From NCBI GenBank assembly GCA_951640165.1, contig OX621254.1:25270001-25334000 (forward strand): DNA of 64,000 nucleotides. Direction: 5' to 3'. The DNA is from Pseudoips prasinana. Taxonomy: Eukaryota > Arthropoda > Insecta > Lepidoptera > Nolidae. The position numbers were made by a program, and so were the translations under genes. Within the stretch, counting starts at the first letter, position 1. Each line of letters starts with the position of its first letter. A model generated the notes under the pieces. That model saw nothing but the letters and a program-made list of their open reading frames with translations, was not told where the DNA came from and ran no database searches. Of the stretch, positions 9,313 to 18,704 are shown piece by piece.

Positions 9313-9960
9313 CACAGTGACTGTGATTAGTCTCGTACCAGTTATGTGTTTTTGTTTCGTGGTGGAAACCGGCATGATCCTGATGCCGATGTGTAGGCAA
9401 CAGATGTGTGGTAGTCTCATAGGTTAACCACTGAAACCATTACGGTGTTATTGTAGCCACAGTCCAGGCAGGTTCCGGCCCACATCCAACGGGCCTCTTC
9501 AATATATATTTCCTTCCTCGTGAGAGGCGTACGTGGAAACAATGTGTTCTTTGAAGTTCCGGCCGTAGGAATTTCAAAGACATTCAGGAATCTCTCCCTT
9601 CGTCGATTTCTCAACGCCGATGCGACATCCAAGACCATATGTCATCCCACTGGCCTCACTCTACTTGTGAAAAGGGAGAGCCTCAGATTTTCCGTTCCCC
9701 ATCTCAAGACCCAATTGTTAAATTGTCTCCAGGACTTTTAAGCTATCGCATAGCTTCTATCGCGGGCCTTGAGCGTTGGGACTGAATCCAGAAATTCCGT
9801 AACGAAAAAACCTAACACCCCCCACTCCGACCGCCATCTATCGATAAATACCAGAACTCTTAATGACTTTTTGAAATATCACGCTTGTCCTTTAGTTCAG
9901 CAACCCGCCTTTAGGTGGCATTGGTTGTATTGGAAAACTACCGTAATCAGCTGTTTGTGA
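9313..9960 (+). mobile_element. LINE-derived repeat, unclassified
   Basis: It has the look of a lepidopteran LINE 3' region: TTCTATCGCGGGCCTTGAGC, AACACCCCCCACTCCGACC and GCCTCACTCTACTTGTGAAA. I recall such strings as widespread moth repeats but cannot name the family. ORFs at 9417-9638 (-) and 9520-9741 (+) overlap each other and show no domain. Confidence 0.4.
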
Positions 9961-10254
9961 GAAAGTATATAGGTATATAGGTATTTATCATCTACGTACA
10001 ACAGTGAATATCTGTACTCGTATAATTTGTGTACAGAGTGTTTTAAATATCAATAAACAAAGTGCATTTATTAACGAAAAAATAGTGGAAGAAAATGAGT
10101 TAGTATTCTATATACATTCATTTTATTATTATTATCACAAATGCAGTATTATAAATATATAATAAATAAATAATTATAGTTGCATAAGTTGATAAAAAAT
10201 GCTATGCAATAGCTTTACCGCGGCAGTGCCACACGTCTTTTTTTTTGTAAATTA

Positions 10255-10405
10255 GTTCTCCTCCCCATAGTTAGGTGTTAGTACGCAGGTGGCGCTGCTT
10301 CCCGACTATGTAGTAGGTATATCCCTTAGTTGCCTTTTACGACACCCACGGGGTGGTAGGGGGTGGCCCTGTTATTCTTTTTAGGCCGGAAACCATACAG
10401 CCTAG
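10255..10405 (+). mobile_element. LINE-tail-like repeat
   Basis: Contains GTTGCCTTTTACGACACCCA followed by CGGGGTGGTAGGGGGTGGCC and TTTAGGCCGGAAACCATA, a pattern I associate with lepidopteran LINE ends. The family is unnamed. Confidence 0.4.
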
Positions 10406-10594
10406 AAAGCTCTTTTATACTCCTAGTATGAAAATATAACAGCCTGAAGTTTTGTCACACAGGTCTTGAGCCTACTACAGACTCCAGCTCTCTCAAAGGT
10501 TCAAAATTAATGTTTAGTTCTTGTACTATTAATCTTACATGGATTGTACTTTTATTTGTAACTTTTTGAGAGAAATAAACGATTATATTATTTA

Positions 10595-10921
10595 CTAGCT
10601 GTGCCCCGCGGTTTTACCCGCGTATAATTTTATAAATTATCACAGCTCCTCCCCCGTAGGTTATAGCGTGATAATATGTAGCCTATATGTTGACCCGACC
10701 TCTTAGTAACATTCATGCAAAATTTGAAGTAAATCCATGTAATACTTTTTGAGTTTAGCCCGGACATACATACAGACAAACAGACATACAGACAAAAATT
10801 CTAAAAACTATATTTTTGGCTTCGATATCGATTGTAGATCACGCCCCAAGTATCCTTTAAAAAAAATATTCAATGTACAGTTTTGACTTTCCTATGATGT
10901 TATTATAGGAGTATGTATAGA
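10595..10921 (-). mobile_element. Hel-1 non-autonomous Helitron, full length
   Basis: On the minus strand it begins TCTATACATACTCC and ends in a GC hairpin, GCACAGCTAG, the canonical CTRR end. It lies between an A (10594) and a T (10922), the Helitron target. At 327 bp it lacks any Rep/helicase gene. Recognisable internal blocks are GTCAAAACTGTACATTGAA, GGCTTCGATATCGATTG in reverse, and GTCCGGGCTAAACTC. Confidence 0.88.
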
Positions 10922-11324
10922 TTATTATTATAAGCCATTTTTGCATTGGGACCAGAATAAAAAATATGGTTATCTAGAAATATATACAGGAAATTATCAG
11001 CTATACTTAATTAAATTTTAATTAATAAAAGTTGGGCCACTTTGGCACTGAATGAAATAAAACTTCTAGATTTTAATCAAACGTTAAGTAAAAGCTCAAA
11101 AGTTAAAGTTAAGACCGATTCCAAATATAATTTGAATTTGACATTACTCTATTCTTTAATTAAAACGTTTTCTGGAGACATGGTTTTACAAATGGTAAAA
11201 CTTTAAAGACATCTTTTAGGTTAGCACCCAAGCGGAACATTTGAAGGCAGCGTGGAATGATGGTACAAGTTAATAGGCAAAGCGGATGAGAAAAGAGAAA
11301 TTTAATTTTATTATGTATATTTTT
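10922..11324. other. No recognised gene
   Basis: AT-rich, no repeat assigned. Confidence 0.4.
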
Positions 11325-11442
11325 TTTTATAGTTTATCTATATAGGCGATATAGTCCTCAATTTCTCCTGCTTTGCATAGAAGTAATTGAAGCTACTTCA
11401 ATACCTATGATTCACATAATACACATTAATAGCGCAGCTTAA
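11325..11442 (+). repeat. 120-bp direct repeat, copy 1
   Basis: TATAGGCGATATAGTCCTCA, CATAGAAGTAATTGAAGC and AATACACATTAATAGCGCAG recur at 11702-11880. The two copies flank the Hel-3 element exactly. Confidence 0.75.
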
Positions 11443-11698
11443 TCTATACTTATATTATAAAGAGGTAACGTTTGTGAGGTTGTAAGTTTGTGAAGTTGTA
11501 AGGGGTAATCTCTGAAGCTACTGAACCGATTTTCAAAATTATTTCAAAAATAGAAAGCTACGTTATTGTGGAGTGTCATAGGCTAAAAATAATGTAAAAC
11601 TAATAACGCATCTTTACATAAAATTGAATAATGTAATCCAAGTTGCGGGGCAAAAATATTTATAACGCGGAACGAAGTCCACGGGCACTGCTATATAT
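11443..11698 (+). mobile_element. Hel-3 Helitron-like element, degraded 3' end
   Basis: Starts TCTATACTTATATTATAAAG after an A. It ends GAACGAAGTCCACGGGCACT, resembling Helitron ends of the 'GACGAAGTCGCGGGCAACAGCTAG' kind, but the final CTAG is mutated. Confidence 0.6.
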
Positions 11699-11701
11699 TT
11701 G

Positions 11702-11880
11702 TTTATAGTTCATCTTCATATATAGGCGATATAGTCCTCAATTAGTCCTGCTTTTCATAGAAGTAATTAAGCTCAATACATATGATGAAAATTTACTTAA
11801 TACTAGTAGTAGTACTGAATAGTAGTAGATTAATTTACTTAATACACATTAAGAGCGCAGGTTAACTACTAATAAACCTA
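11702..11880 (+). repeat. 120-bp direct repeat, copy 2
   Basis: Second copy of 11325-11442, expanded by an AGTAGTAGTACT-type short repeat. Confidence 0.75.
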
Positions 11881-11892
11881 CTTAAATAAACG

Positions 11893-12066
11893 TCGACTAC
11901 GAACCGGAAGACGTAGCGTTGGTAGGCCTCCTAAAAGGTAGACCGACTATCATGCAAGGTTCGCGGGAAGCCGCTGGATGCGGGCAGCACAAAACCGGCC
12001 ATTGTGGAGATCCTTGGTGGAGCCCTTTGTCCAGCAGTGGACGTCTTTTGGCTGAAATGATGATGA
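11893..12066 (+). mobile_element. RTE-type LINE, 5'-truncated 3' end
   Basis: Encodes the end of the RTE polymerase (GSREAAGCGQHKT in one frame; the homologous frame is shifted) and the shared end GTCCAGCAGTGGACGTCTTT, then a GATGATGAT tail. Related copies lie at 30470 and 52228. Confidence 0.8.
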
Positions 12067-12097
12067 TAAATAATTATTCGAATACGAATAATTATAA

Positions 12098-12330
12098 AAA
12101 TGCTTGCTTATCGTGTGGGTAGTGGTAACCCTAGTGTCAGAGTTGCTCAAGCCGCCAAGTAGGCCTCTGACATGGCTTAACGACTGTTGTCTAATGGCTA
12201 CAACCGGGACCGACAGCTTAACGTGCTCTCCGAAGCACGGATATTACAAAAATGTCCGAGTATTTTAGTATATGGCGTTCGGTCGAGCCCTAGAGAGGGT
12301 CCCAATTGCTCGGTTGCAAGGGTTAAATTA
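12098..12330 (+). repeat. rep-F, plus copy
   Basis: TGTCAGAGTTGCTCAAGCCG, CAACCGGGACCGACAGCTTA and ACGTGCTCTCCGAAGCACGG. Other copies are at 13085 (-), 27268, 33500, 45285 and 55075. It pairs as a loose inverted repeat with the 13085-13362 copy. Confidence 0.7.
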
Positions 12331-13084
12331 TCTTATTTATTATTATTTGGAAAAAAGAACGATATTACATTACATATAAATTATTAGTAAAGAAGGTAAG
12401 TATATAAGACAACGTCAATGTAATTATTTCTTACATAATTCAATTTATATATAAAAAAATTAACTTAACTTATAAGAAACAGAAAAATATCAGCTAAATT
12501 AACTATAATAACTAACAACTATCTAAGTTATAGGGCGTCGTAAAATTCCTCCGCATCGTGTAAGTCATTCAATGTAATAACTACAACATTTTCTACGTAT
12601 TAATTAAGAGGTATGCTTTGATGAAGAATCAAGGAATCACTTAATAATTTACATTACATTACAAACTTACTAGTTACAACTAGATACATTCAAGTTGTTC
12701 AGTACTATAATAACTTGAACACAAAAATAATTTTTATTTAGCATGAATAATATTTGTTTGTATGTTTTGGGGTCTGGTTGCAGGGTTACCGTCATCTATG
12801 ATTCCAGTTTTCATGAGAACATGCATCACAATCCTAATGGTAAGTCAGAAGCCTAATAAAATCTAGATCCTGGTCTAAGTTATCTTTAAGTTGTCAACGG
12901 GTTTCGAGGCAATATTTTTTTGCTTAACGCTTGTGTCTTATCCCCTACTAAGTGTACGTAGGCGACGACGGTGGAAAGAGCCACTTGGTTTCGCACTCGA
13001 GTTCACAGCCGACACGCATCAACCTGCATTGCGCCTTAACTAGCATGGATTTTACTTCCAAATTGTATTTCTGTAAAAGATGTG
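12331..13084. other. No recognised gene
   Basis: AT-rich spacer between the inverted rep-F copies, with no ORF of note. Confidence 0.4.
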
Positions 13085-13362
13085 TATAGATACTTTAGGA
13101 CAATTTATTAAACAGCTCACCGGTCCATAAGCGATCGGCGAGGTTAAGCAACTAGGCTCGCGGTCAGTCTATAGATGGGTGACCGCCAAAGTGGGTTAAT
13201 TTCTGAGCGTCTCCATGCTTCAGGGGGCACGTTAAGCTGCCCGTCCCGATTGTAGTCATTAGACAACAGTTGTTAAGCCATGTCAGAGGCCTACTGGGCG
13301 GCTTGAGCAACTCTGACACTAGGGTTACCACTACCCATACGATAAGCAAGCATTATACACTA
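13085..13362 (-). repeat. rep-F, minus copy
   Basis: Carries GTGACCGCCAAAGTGGG and CGGTCAGTCTATAGATGGG as well as the blocks in the plus copy, so it is a longer representative of the family. Confidence 0.7.
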
Positions 13363-13402
13363 ATCACAGTTATATGTGCCTTACTCAACTATATTCCAAC
13401 GA

Positions 13403-13632
13403 CGGGCCGGTTAGCGTGGTTGGTAAATGCTTGCCTTTCACGTCACAGGTCATGACTTCGATTCTCATCCAGGACATATACCTCGTGCTTGAACATGTCT
13501 ATTTGTCATGAGTCTGGGTGTAATTATCTATCTAATATGTGTAGTATATCAATTATCTGGTTTCCATAGTATAAGCTCTGTTTAATTTGGGAGCAGATGG
13601 CCATGTGTGAATAATGTCCCTGGATATTATTA
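13403..13632 (+). mobile_element. SINE-C, near full length
   Basis: Head GACGGGCCGGTTAGCGTGG, B-box-like GACTTCGATTCTC, body TGAGTCTGGGTGTAATTATC, end TAATGTCCCTGGATATTATT. Confidence 0.85.
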
Positions 13633-13665
13633 TTATATGTAAATATACTTCAATACAATTTATTG

Positions 13666-13804
13666 TACAGACGTCAGCACATCCAGCTACCCCGATCTGT
13701 CAAATTTATTTTATAGATTTTCAACTTTATCAAATAAGTATAAGGTTCACTTTCAATTGGAGAAATTTGACACATTGGGGTAGCTTGATATGCTGGCGTC
13801 TGTA
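13666..13804. mobile_element. Short MITE with 42-bp inverted repeats
   Basis: The left arm starts TACAGACGTCAGCACATCCA and contains AGCTACCCC. The right arm is its reverse complement with a few changes, ending GATATGCTGGCGTCTGTA. Only about 50 bp lies between the arms. TA at both ends suggests a Tc1/mariner-type target, by inference. A further inverted fragment, TACAGACGCCA, follows at 13807. Confidence 0.8.
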
Positions 13805-13881
13805 ACTCTACAGACGCCATACACATACTTAAGCTGGCGACAGTAATGTAGCTCAGACATCGCCCCCATCGTCATAGACAT

Positions 13882-14103
13882 ATGGCAAATCCGTCACGAA
13901 TTAAACAAGACTTATACCCAATGCGGACGATTTACAACACCCTGTGCTATTTAGAGCCGCGCCGTGTTCAGTGTGTGGGGACCCTAACTCAATTTAGCAA
14001 TGATATCTGTATTTCCCAGTATTTACCTGCTGCGGTGTTTCCTCAGCGCTATGACAAGTCCTTCTTTAAACGAGGTTTAACAAGAGTATTAATCTCACTG
14101 TAG
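13882..14103 (+). pseudogene. Possible LINE polymerase C-terminus
   Basis: An ORF ending QYLPAAVFPQRYDKSFFKRG, a pattern like the extreme C-terminus of some insect LINE polymerases ('AVFP.RYD...FK'). It stands just before another LINE end. No catalytic motif is present, and a host origin cannot be excluded. Confidence 0.35.
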
Positions 14104-14148
14104 ACAGCGGTTTGCTGTGCCCCCTGGCATTATGTAAATACTAGATAT

Positions 14149-14361
14149 ATGAATAATCTCATATTGCATACTACCCGTCTCCACAAAATAAGTGACTCTT
14201 TTATGGGGCAATGTATAAGATTCTATAACAAACTTCCCACTGATATTAGAGAATTGTCTACAAATAAGTATAAAAGAATGATTAAAGCCAAATTGTGTAG
14301 CATTATTACAAAATTTCTGATTATGTTAGTGACCAAAGTGCTTGGGATTGAGTTGTTCTGA
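14149..14361 (+). pseudogene. LINE polymerase C-terminus, family 1 copy a
   Basis: The translation contains HTTRLHKISDSFMGQCIRFY, NKLPTDIREL and YKRMIKAKL, the 'H.TRL..V..S....IR.YNKLP..I' block typical of Jockey/CR1-like LINE C-termini. Copy b at 17574-17843 is clearly homologous and longer. The final YY...D...W motif seen in copy b is disrupted here. Confidence 0.75.
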
Positions 14362-14404
14362 ATCAACACACATGATTGTAATTAATCTTAAGTAAACTTT
14401 ATTA

Positions 14405-14500
14405 AAAAAAAGCATTCCTACTGAGTTTTCTGGCAGTGTTTCTCAGTAGCTGCTGAAATGACGATTCCACATAAATGTAATTTTTTTACGGAATATTTTT
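14405..14500 (+). mobile_element. LINE family 1, 3' UTR
   Basis: CTGAGTTTTCTGGCAGTGTT and TCTCAGTAGCTGC, then GACGATTCCACATAAATGTA; the same sequence follows copy b at 17915. Confidence 0.75.
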
Positions 14501-14519
14501 TTTTTGGCTTTGACATTGA

Positions 14520-14595
14520 GAATATACATGAGCAGCGGTTACCACTTGCCATCAGGTGGGCCGCTAGCTCGTCTGCCTCCAAAAGCAATAATAAA
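14520..14595 (+). mobile_element. LINE tail with CATCAGGTG signature
   Basis: GCCATCAGGTGGGCCGC, TAGCTCGTCTGCCTCC and an A-rich end. A larger relative lies at 44690-44992. Confidence 0.55.
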
Positions 14596-14680
14596 AAGTA
14601 CTAAAATAATCTACTTCAGTAGTGTTTAATGAAATAGGATAAATAAAACAATCGTTCAATTGTATAATCGTGTAAGTTCA

Positions 14681-14766
14681 AGTGTATGTTAAATGTAAAT
14701 TGGGAGTGAGCTTAATGTAAACTTACATTAAGCTCACTCCCAATTTACATTTACCATACACTCTTG
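14681..14766. repeat. Palindrome with arms of about 41 bp
   Basis: GGGAGTGAGCTTAATGTAA, two bases, then the reverse complement. The central 31 bp of each arm are identical and the outer 10 bp have single differences. Confidence 0.9.
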
Positions 14767-14819
14767 CACACATTTTTAATAACTTCTTACAAGCCAGGAC
14801 AATACATATCGATTTAATA

Positions 14820-15110
14820 AGCGCAGCAAAATATATGTACACTATATGCGATGAACATCGTCCCTTTTATAGAACATTTATATATTTAAAAACTAAGAAC
14901 ATTTATATATTTCTAACGCATTTAACAACAAAGCATAACTGACACGCTTTGACCATACATGAAGCATATTGTACAAAGCGATTAAGCGTTTTTCCAGTTT
15001 TACAAGATAAATTCATAATGGTTTCGGGAAATATGAGACTGTTATTTGGACATTTATTTTACAGTGGGAGTAGCTGTAAATACGTTTTTAACTACTTTTG
15101 TTGACGTTTG
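14820..15110. other. No recognised gene
   Basis: AT-rich, nothing assigned. Confidence 0.4.
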
Positions 15111-15116
15111 CTATAT

Positions 15117-15264
15117 ATGCTTTTTTAATCCCGGTGTCGCGGCGGGTACATCGAAACTTAGAACAACTCTTTGTGAGTCACACAAATAGTTGTCCGGCGC
15201 AGGATTCGAACCCGGGACACGAAGCGGCGAAGCAACTGTCTTAGCCGCTGCGTGCACACGTGCA
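15117..15264 (-). mobile_element. SINE-A, internally shortened
   Basis: On the minus strand: TGCACGTGTGCACGCAGCGG head, GGGTTCGAATCC B-box and TGTGACTCACAAAGAG body, then a shortened tail. Confidence 0.8.
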
Positions 15265-15334
15265 ACCGCAATTTGTGTCATGTAATGTGCTCCGAGCCGA
15301 ATTCTGACAACGGCTTCCAGTCTCAATGGAGATT

Positions 15335-15632
15335 ACCCATTAGCTCAGAACATATAATAGCGCACAAGTGTGTTCGCAAACACATTGGCACTTTTTATTC
15401 CATCACTCTCATGATCCGATTAGACGACTAGTGACATGACTGCAAAGAGATCAGGATCGGCTTTACATGTTCTTCGAGGCACGGGGATATAATTCCGCCA
15501 ACTCTTGGAATTCGGGCTGATACAGAGAAATATTCTTCTTTTTTTTTTAAATATCTAAAGTCACTTTTGGCCCGTCCTGGGACTTAGTTTTCTGCGATTG
15601 AACTTGCAATACCAACGAGGCAGCCAAAAAGC
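15335..15632 (-). mobile_element. SINE-H, divergent copy
   Basis: TTCCATCACTCTCATGATCC, CGGCTTTACATG and GGGCTGATACAGAGAAATA match the family. The tRNA-like head at the right end is decayed. Confidence 0.75.
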
Positions 15633-15639
15633 CATCTAT

Positions 15640-16530
15640 GTATGTATATAGAACATGTAACTTAATTAACGCACTTCCTTAACATAGTTTGTTCCAACAT
15701 AATTAAGACGACGGAAATTATTGTCATATCAACCATGTAGCGTCAAAACCAATTGAAATGGACCGTAAGTCAAAGTAATAAGACTTATAAATCGCAATTT
15801 TATTTTTCAAATTCCATCATTCAATACATAATAAAGAAAAATAAACTTTATTCCATTAAACTAATTTAGTAAATAATAATGCATATGTATGTTAAATTAA
15901 AAATGCAGTGTATGTACTATGATTACAACATAATATTCTAATTGGGGTGTTTGAGGGTGTGCGTTAATTACGTTACATGTTGTATATATACAGAGTGGCC
16001 GAGAAGTTGACTTTCAAATGCAAAATTTAGATACTTTATGATGAGGAGTGTCCGAATATACCCCATTTTAATTTGTTTTTGATACTTTGAAAATTTATGA
16101 GTACCCTACGAAACCCTAAGTATGAACTTTCGAATAAATTCTAAGTCAGTTCTGCAATGATTAGATAAACCATACTTTTAAGAGTGTTAATTTAAACTAT
16201 GCCAATTAGTTATGACAAAAAATCTGAATCAGAAATTTTCAACAGAACGAAATAAATATCCAAAGCTGAAGTTAGGTGAAATTTACGAAAAAATTCAATA
16301 AAAAATTACATCCCGAAAACTCCGCAAAGTCATAGAATGTAGTCATGGGAAGTACTTTTTATTCTGTGTCATGGGGGCGATTGGGATACTTCTCATCATA
16401 AATACCTATATCTACCTATGTTCTAGAGGCTCCTCACACTAGACGCTTGGAGAAGTCTGGCGTAGTATAATATTCCTCTTTCATCATCATATTAATAATA
16501 AATAATAATAATAATAAAAAAAACCAAGTG
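15640..16530. other. No recognised gene
   Basis: AT-rich. A short GAGTGGCCGAGAAGTTGAC at 15990 recalls common insect repeat ends but is isolated. Confidence 0.4.
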
Positions 16531-17112
16531 ACAATGTCAGAGACAGATCATCCTAGCCCCAAACTGAGCAAAGCTTGTACTATGGGTACCAGGCGACGAT
16601 AATAATAAAATAAATAAAAAAGGTTTTTATTCACGTAGACTTTAAAAAAGCGCTTGTAAATAGTCAGAACATGTTTGTAGTAATATAGTTGTATACATTA
16701 GATATTATTTCTAGTAACATAGATATTTAGGTACATATTGTATGAAAACATTTATAAAATTTATTTTATTACAAAAATGATATTTAGCTAGCTCGTATCA
16801 AGTTATTGTCAAGAGATTATGTTTAATTATCTAGTTTAAGTCTAATACTTTTACTACATATTGTCAATGGTTCTGTCTATATTAAAGGTATTATTATTAT
16901 GACGGACCTTGTGTTAATAACGACGGTCGCGCTTTAATGCTATATATACATACTTATATAGATATATAAATACTTAAATACATAGAAAACATCCATGACT
17001 CAGACACAAATATTCGTGCTCATCACACAAATATTTTCACGTACCGGGATTCGAAACCAGGACCACCAGCTTCGTAGACAGGAGCACTACCAACTAGGCT
17101 ACGGTGACCGTC
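16531..17112 (-). mobile_element. SINE-B split by rep-D
   Basis: The 3' part is at 16531-16600 and the 5' part, with the tRNA-like head, at 16941-17112. The break is exactly between GGCGACGAT and ATATACATACTTATATAG, which are contiguous in the copies at 23520 and 27100. Confidence 0.85.
16601..16940 (-). mobile_element. rep-D insertion
   Basis: An AAATAAAAAAGGTTTTTATT end, then GCGCTTGTAAATAGTCAGAA and CTAGCTCGTATCAAGTTATT. It is shared with 21098, 47325 and 48774, all with the same A/T-rich end and different far ends, as expected of a 5'-truncating LINE or SINE on the minus strand. Confidence 0.7.
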
Positions 17113-17124
17113 AAATAATAATAG

Positions 17125-17205
17125 AACACACGGCTACATATCAAGCTATACATTTCCAGTATAAGCTGTTCTCGCATTGTATAGGATTTCCATACAATGT
17201 CATTC
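17125..17205. mobile_element. Partial MITE (ACGGCTACATATCAAGC type)
   Basis: Shares ACGGCTACATATCAAGCTAT with 38097 and contains a short inverted pair, CATTGTAT and ATACAATG. Confidence 0.6.
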
Positions 17206-17227
17206 CTCGTTCATCATCATCATATCA

Positions 17228-17320
17228 GCCGAAAGGCTTATGAGACTATTGAGATAAGTTGTACAAAGGGCGGTCTTATCGATAAAACAATCTCTTCCAG
17301 ACAGCCTTAAATGAAAAGAT
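17228..17320 (-). mobile_element. LINE 3' end
   Basis: AGTTGTACAAAGGGCGGTC and CTCTTCCAGACAGCCTTAA, related to 5726-5875. Confidence 0.5.
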
Positions 17321-17573
17321 TAAATGAAAACCATTTAATAATAACACAACAAACAAGAAAATGAGGAGTACAAATATAGAACACACAGTTCTACAATACA
17401 TTACATGTACACAGATTTGTGAAAACGCACAAAATTACGATTCTTGCAGGTTCTGCCGAAAGGGTCACCTTCTCAGCACTAGAGCTAGGTGTGTTACATA
17501 CACCTAGCGCTAGTTTTCAGTTGGCACGGGGGTAGTACTAGTATAATACTAAATGTTATAATACTAAATTTAT

Positions 17574-17843
17574 ATGCATAAATATAAAGACTCCTTCTGT
17601 AAAAGGAGTGATACTCATAATATAAATACTCGATATAAGCATAACTTTGTGTTACATACCACCCGTCTCCACAAAGTAAGTAACTCTTTTATGGGGCAAT
17701 GTATAAGATTCTATAACAAACTTCCCAGTGATATCCGAGAAATGTCTATGAATAAGTTTAAAAGAATTATAAAAGCCAAATTGTGTAGCAGGGCTTATTA
17801 CAAAACTTCTGATTATTTAAGTGACAAAACAGCTTGGGATTGA
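17574..17843 (+). pseudogene. LINE polymerase C-terminus, family 1 copy b
   Basis: An 89-residue ORF with NINTRYKHNFVLHTTRLHKV, MGQCIRFYNKLPSDIREM, KFKRIIKAKL and a final YYKTSDYLSDKTAWD, a standard LINE C-terminus seen in many insect Jockey/CR1-like elements. The catalytic region is absent, as is usual for a 5'-truncated insertion. Confidence 0.8.
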
Positions 17844-17899
17844 GTCGCTCTAAATTAACACATTTAAATACAATGTAAATTTATTTAAGAAATATATAT

Positions 17900-18050
17900 T
17901 TTAAAAAAGGATTCCTACTGAGTTTTCTGGCAGTGTTTCTCAGTAGCTGCCACGTCATGCACTGCACGGTAGGGTAAAAAAAATTGACGATTCCACACAA
18001 ATGTAATATTTTAACGGAATAAACGACTTTTGAATTTTGAATTTTTTGAA
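17900..18050 (+). mobile_element. LINE family 1, 3' UTR and tail
   Basis: CTGAGTTTTCTGGCAGTGTT and TCAGTAGCTGCCACGTCATG, ending in the short tandem TTTTGAATTTTGAATTTTTT. A minus-strand relative lies at 40425-40525. Confidence 0.75.
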
Positions 18051-18064
18051 TTTTGTTTAGTTAA

Positions 18065-18375
18065 TCTATACAAATAATAAAATCGTAGGAAAGTCAAAAC
18101 TGTACATTGAACTTTTTTTTTAAGGAAATTTGGGCCGTGATCTACAATCTATATCGAAGCCAAAAATATAGTTTTTAGAATTTTTGTCTGTTTGTCTGTA
18201 TGTATGTCCGGGCTAAACTCAAAAATACTGCATGGATTCACTTAAAAATTTGCATGAATATTACAAAGAGGTCGGGATAACATATAGGCTACATATTATC
18301 ACGCTATCACTTAAGGCGGAGGAGCTATGATAATTTATAAAATTTAACGCGGGTAAAACCCCGGGGCACAGCTAG
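18065..18375 (+). mobile_element. Hel-1 Helitron, tandem copy 1
   Basis: Starts TCTATACAAATAATAAAATC after A and ends GGGGCACAGCTAG before T. The near-terminal hairpin of the family is weakened (CGCGGGTAAAACCCCG). Confidence 0.88.
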
Positions 18376-18393
18376 TACTAAATGTTTGGTTAA

Positions 18394-18704
18394 TCTATAC
18401 ATATAATAAAATCGTAGGAAAGTCAAAACTGTACATTGAAATTCTTTTTAAAGGAAATTTGGGGCGTGCTCTACAATCGATATCGAAGCCAAAAATATAG
18501 TTTTTAGATTTTTTCTCTGTTTGTCTGTATGTATGTCCGGGCTAAACTCAAAAAATACTGCATGGATTCACTTCAAATTTTGCATGAATATTATACATAG
18601 GTCGGGTCAACATATAGCTACATATTATCACGCTACCACCTACGGGGGAGGTGCTGTAATAATTTATAAAGTTTAACGCGGGTAAAACCGCGGGGCACAG
18701 CTAG
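18394..18704 (+). mobile_element. Hel-1 Helitron, tandem copy 2
   Basis: Starts TCTATACATATAATAAAATC after A and ends CACAGCTAG before T. The hairpin CGCGGGTAAAACCGCG is intact. It lies 18 bp downstream of copy 1 in the same orientation. Confidence 0.88.
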
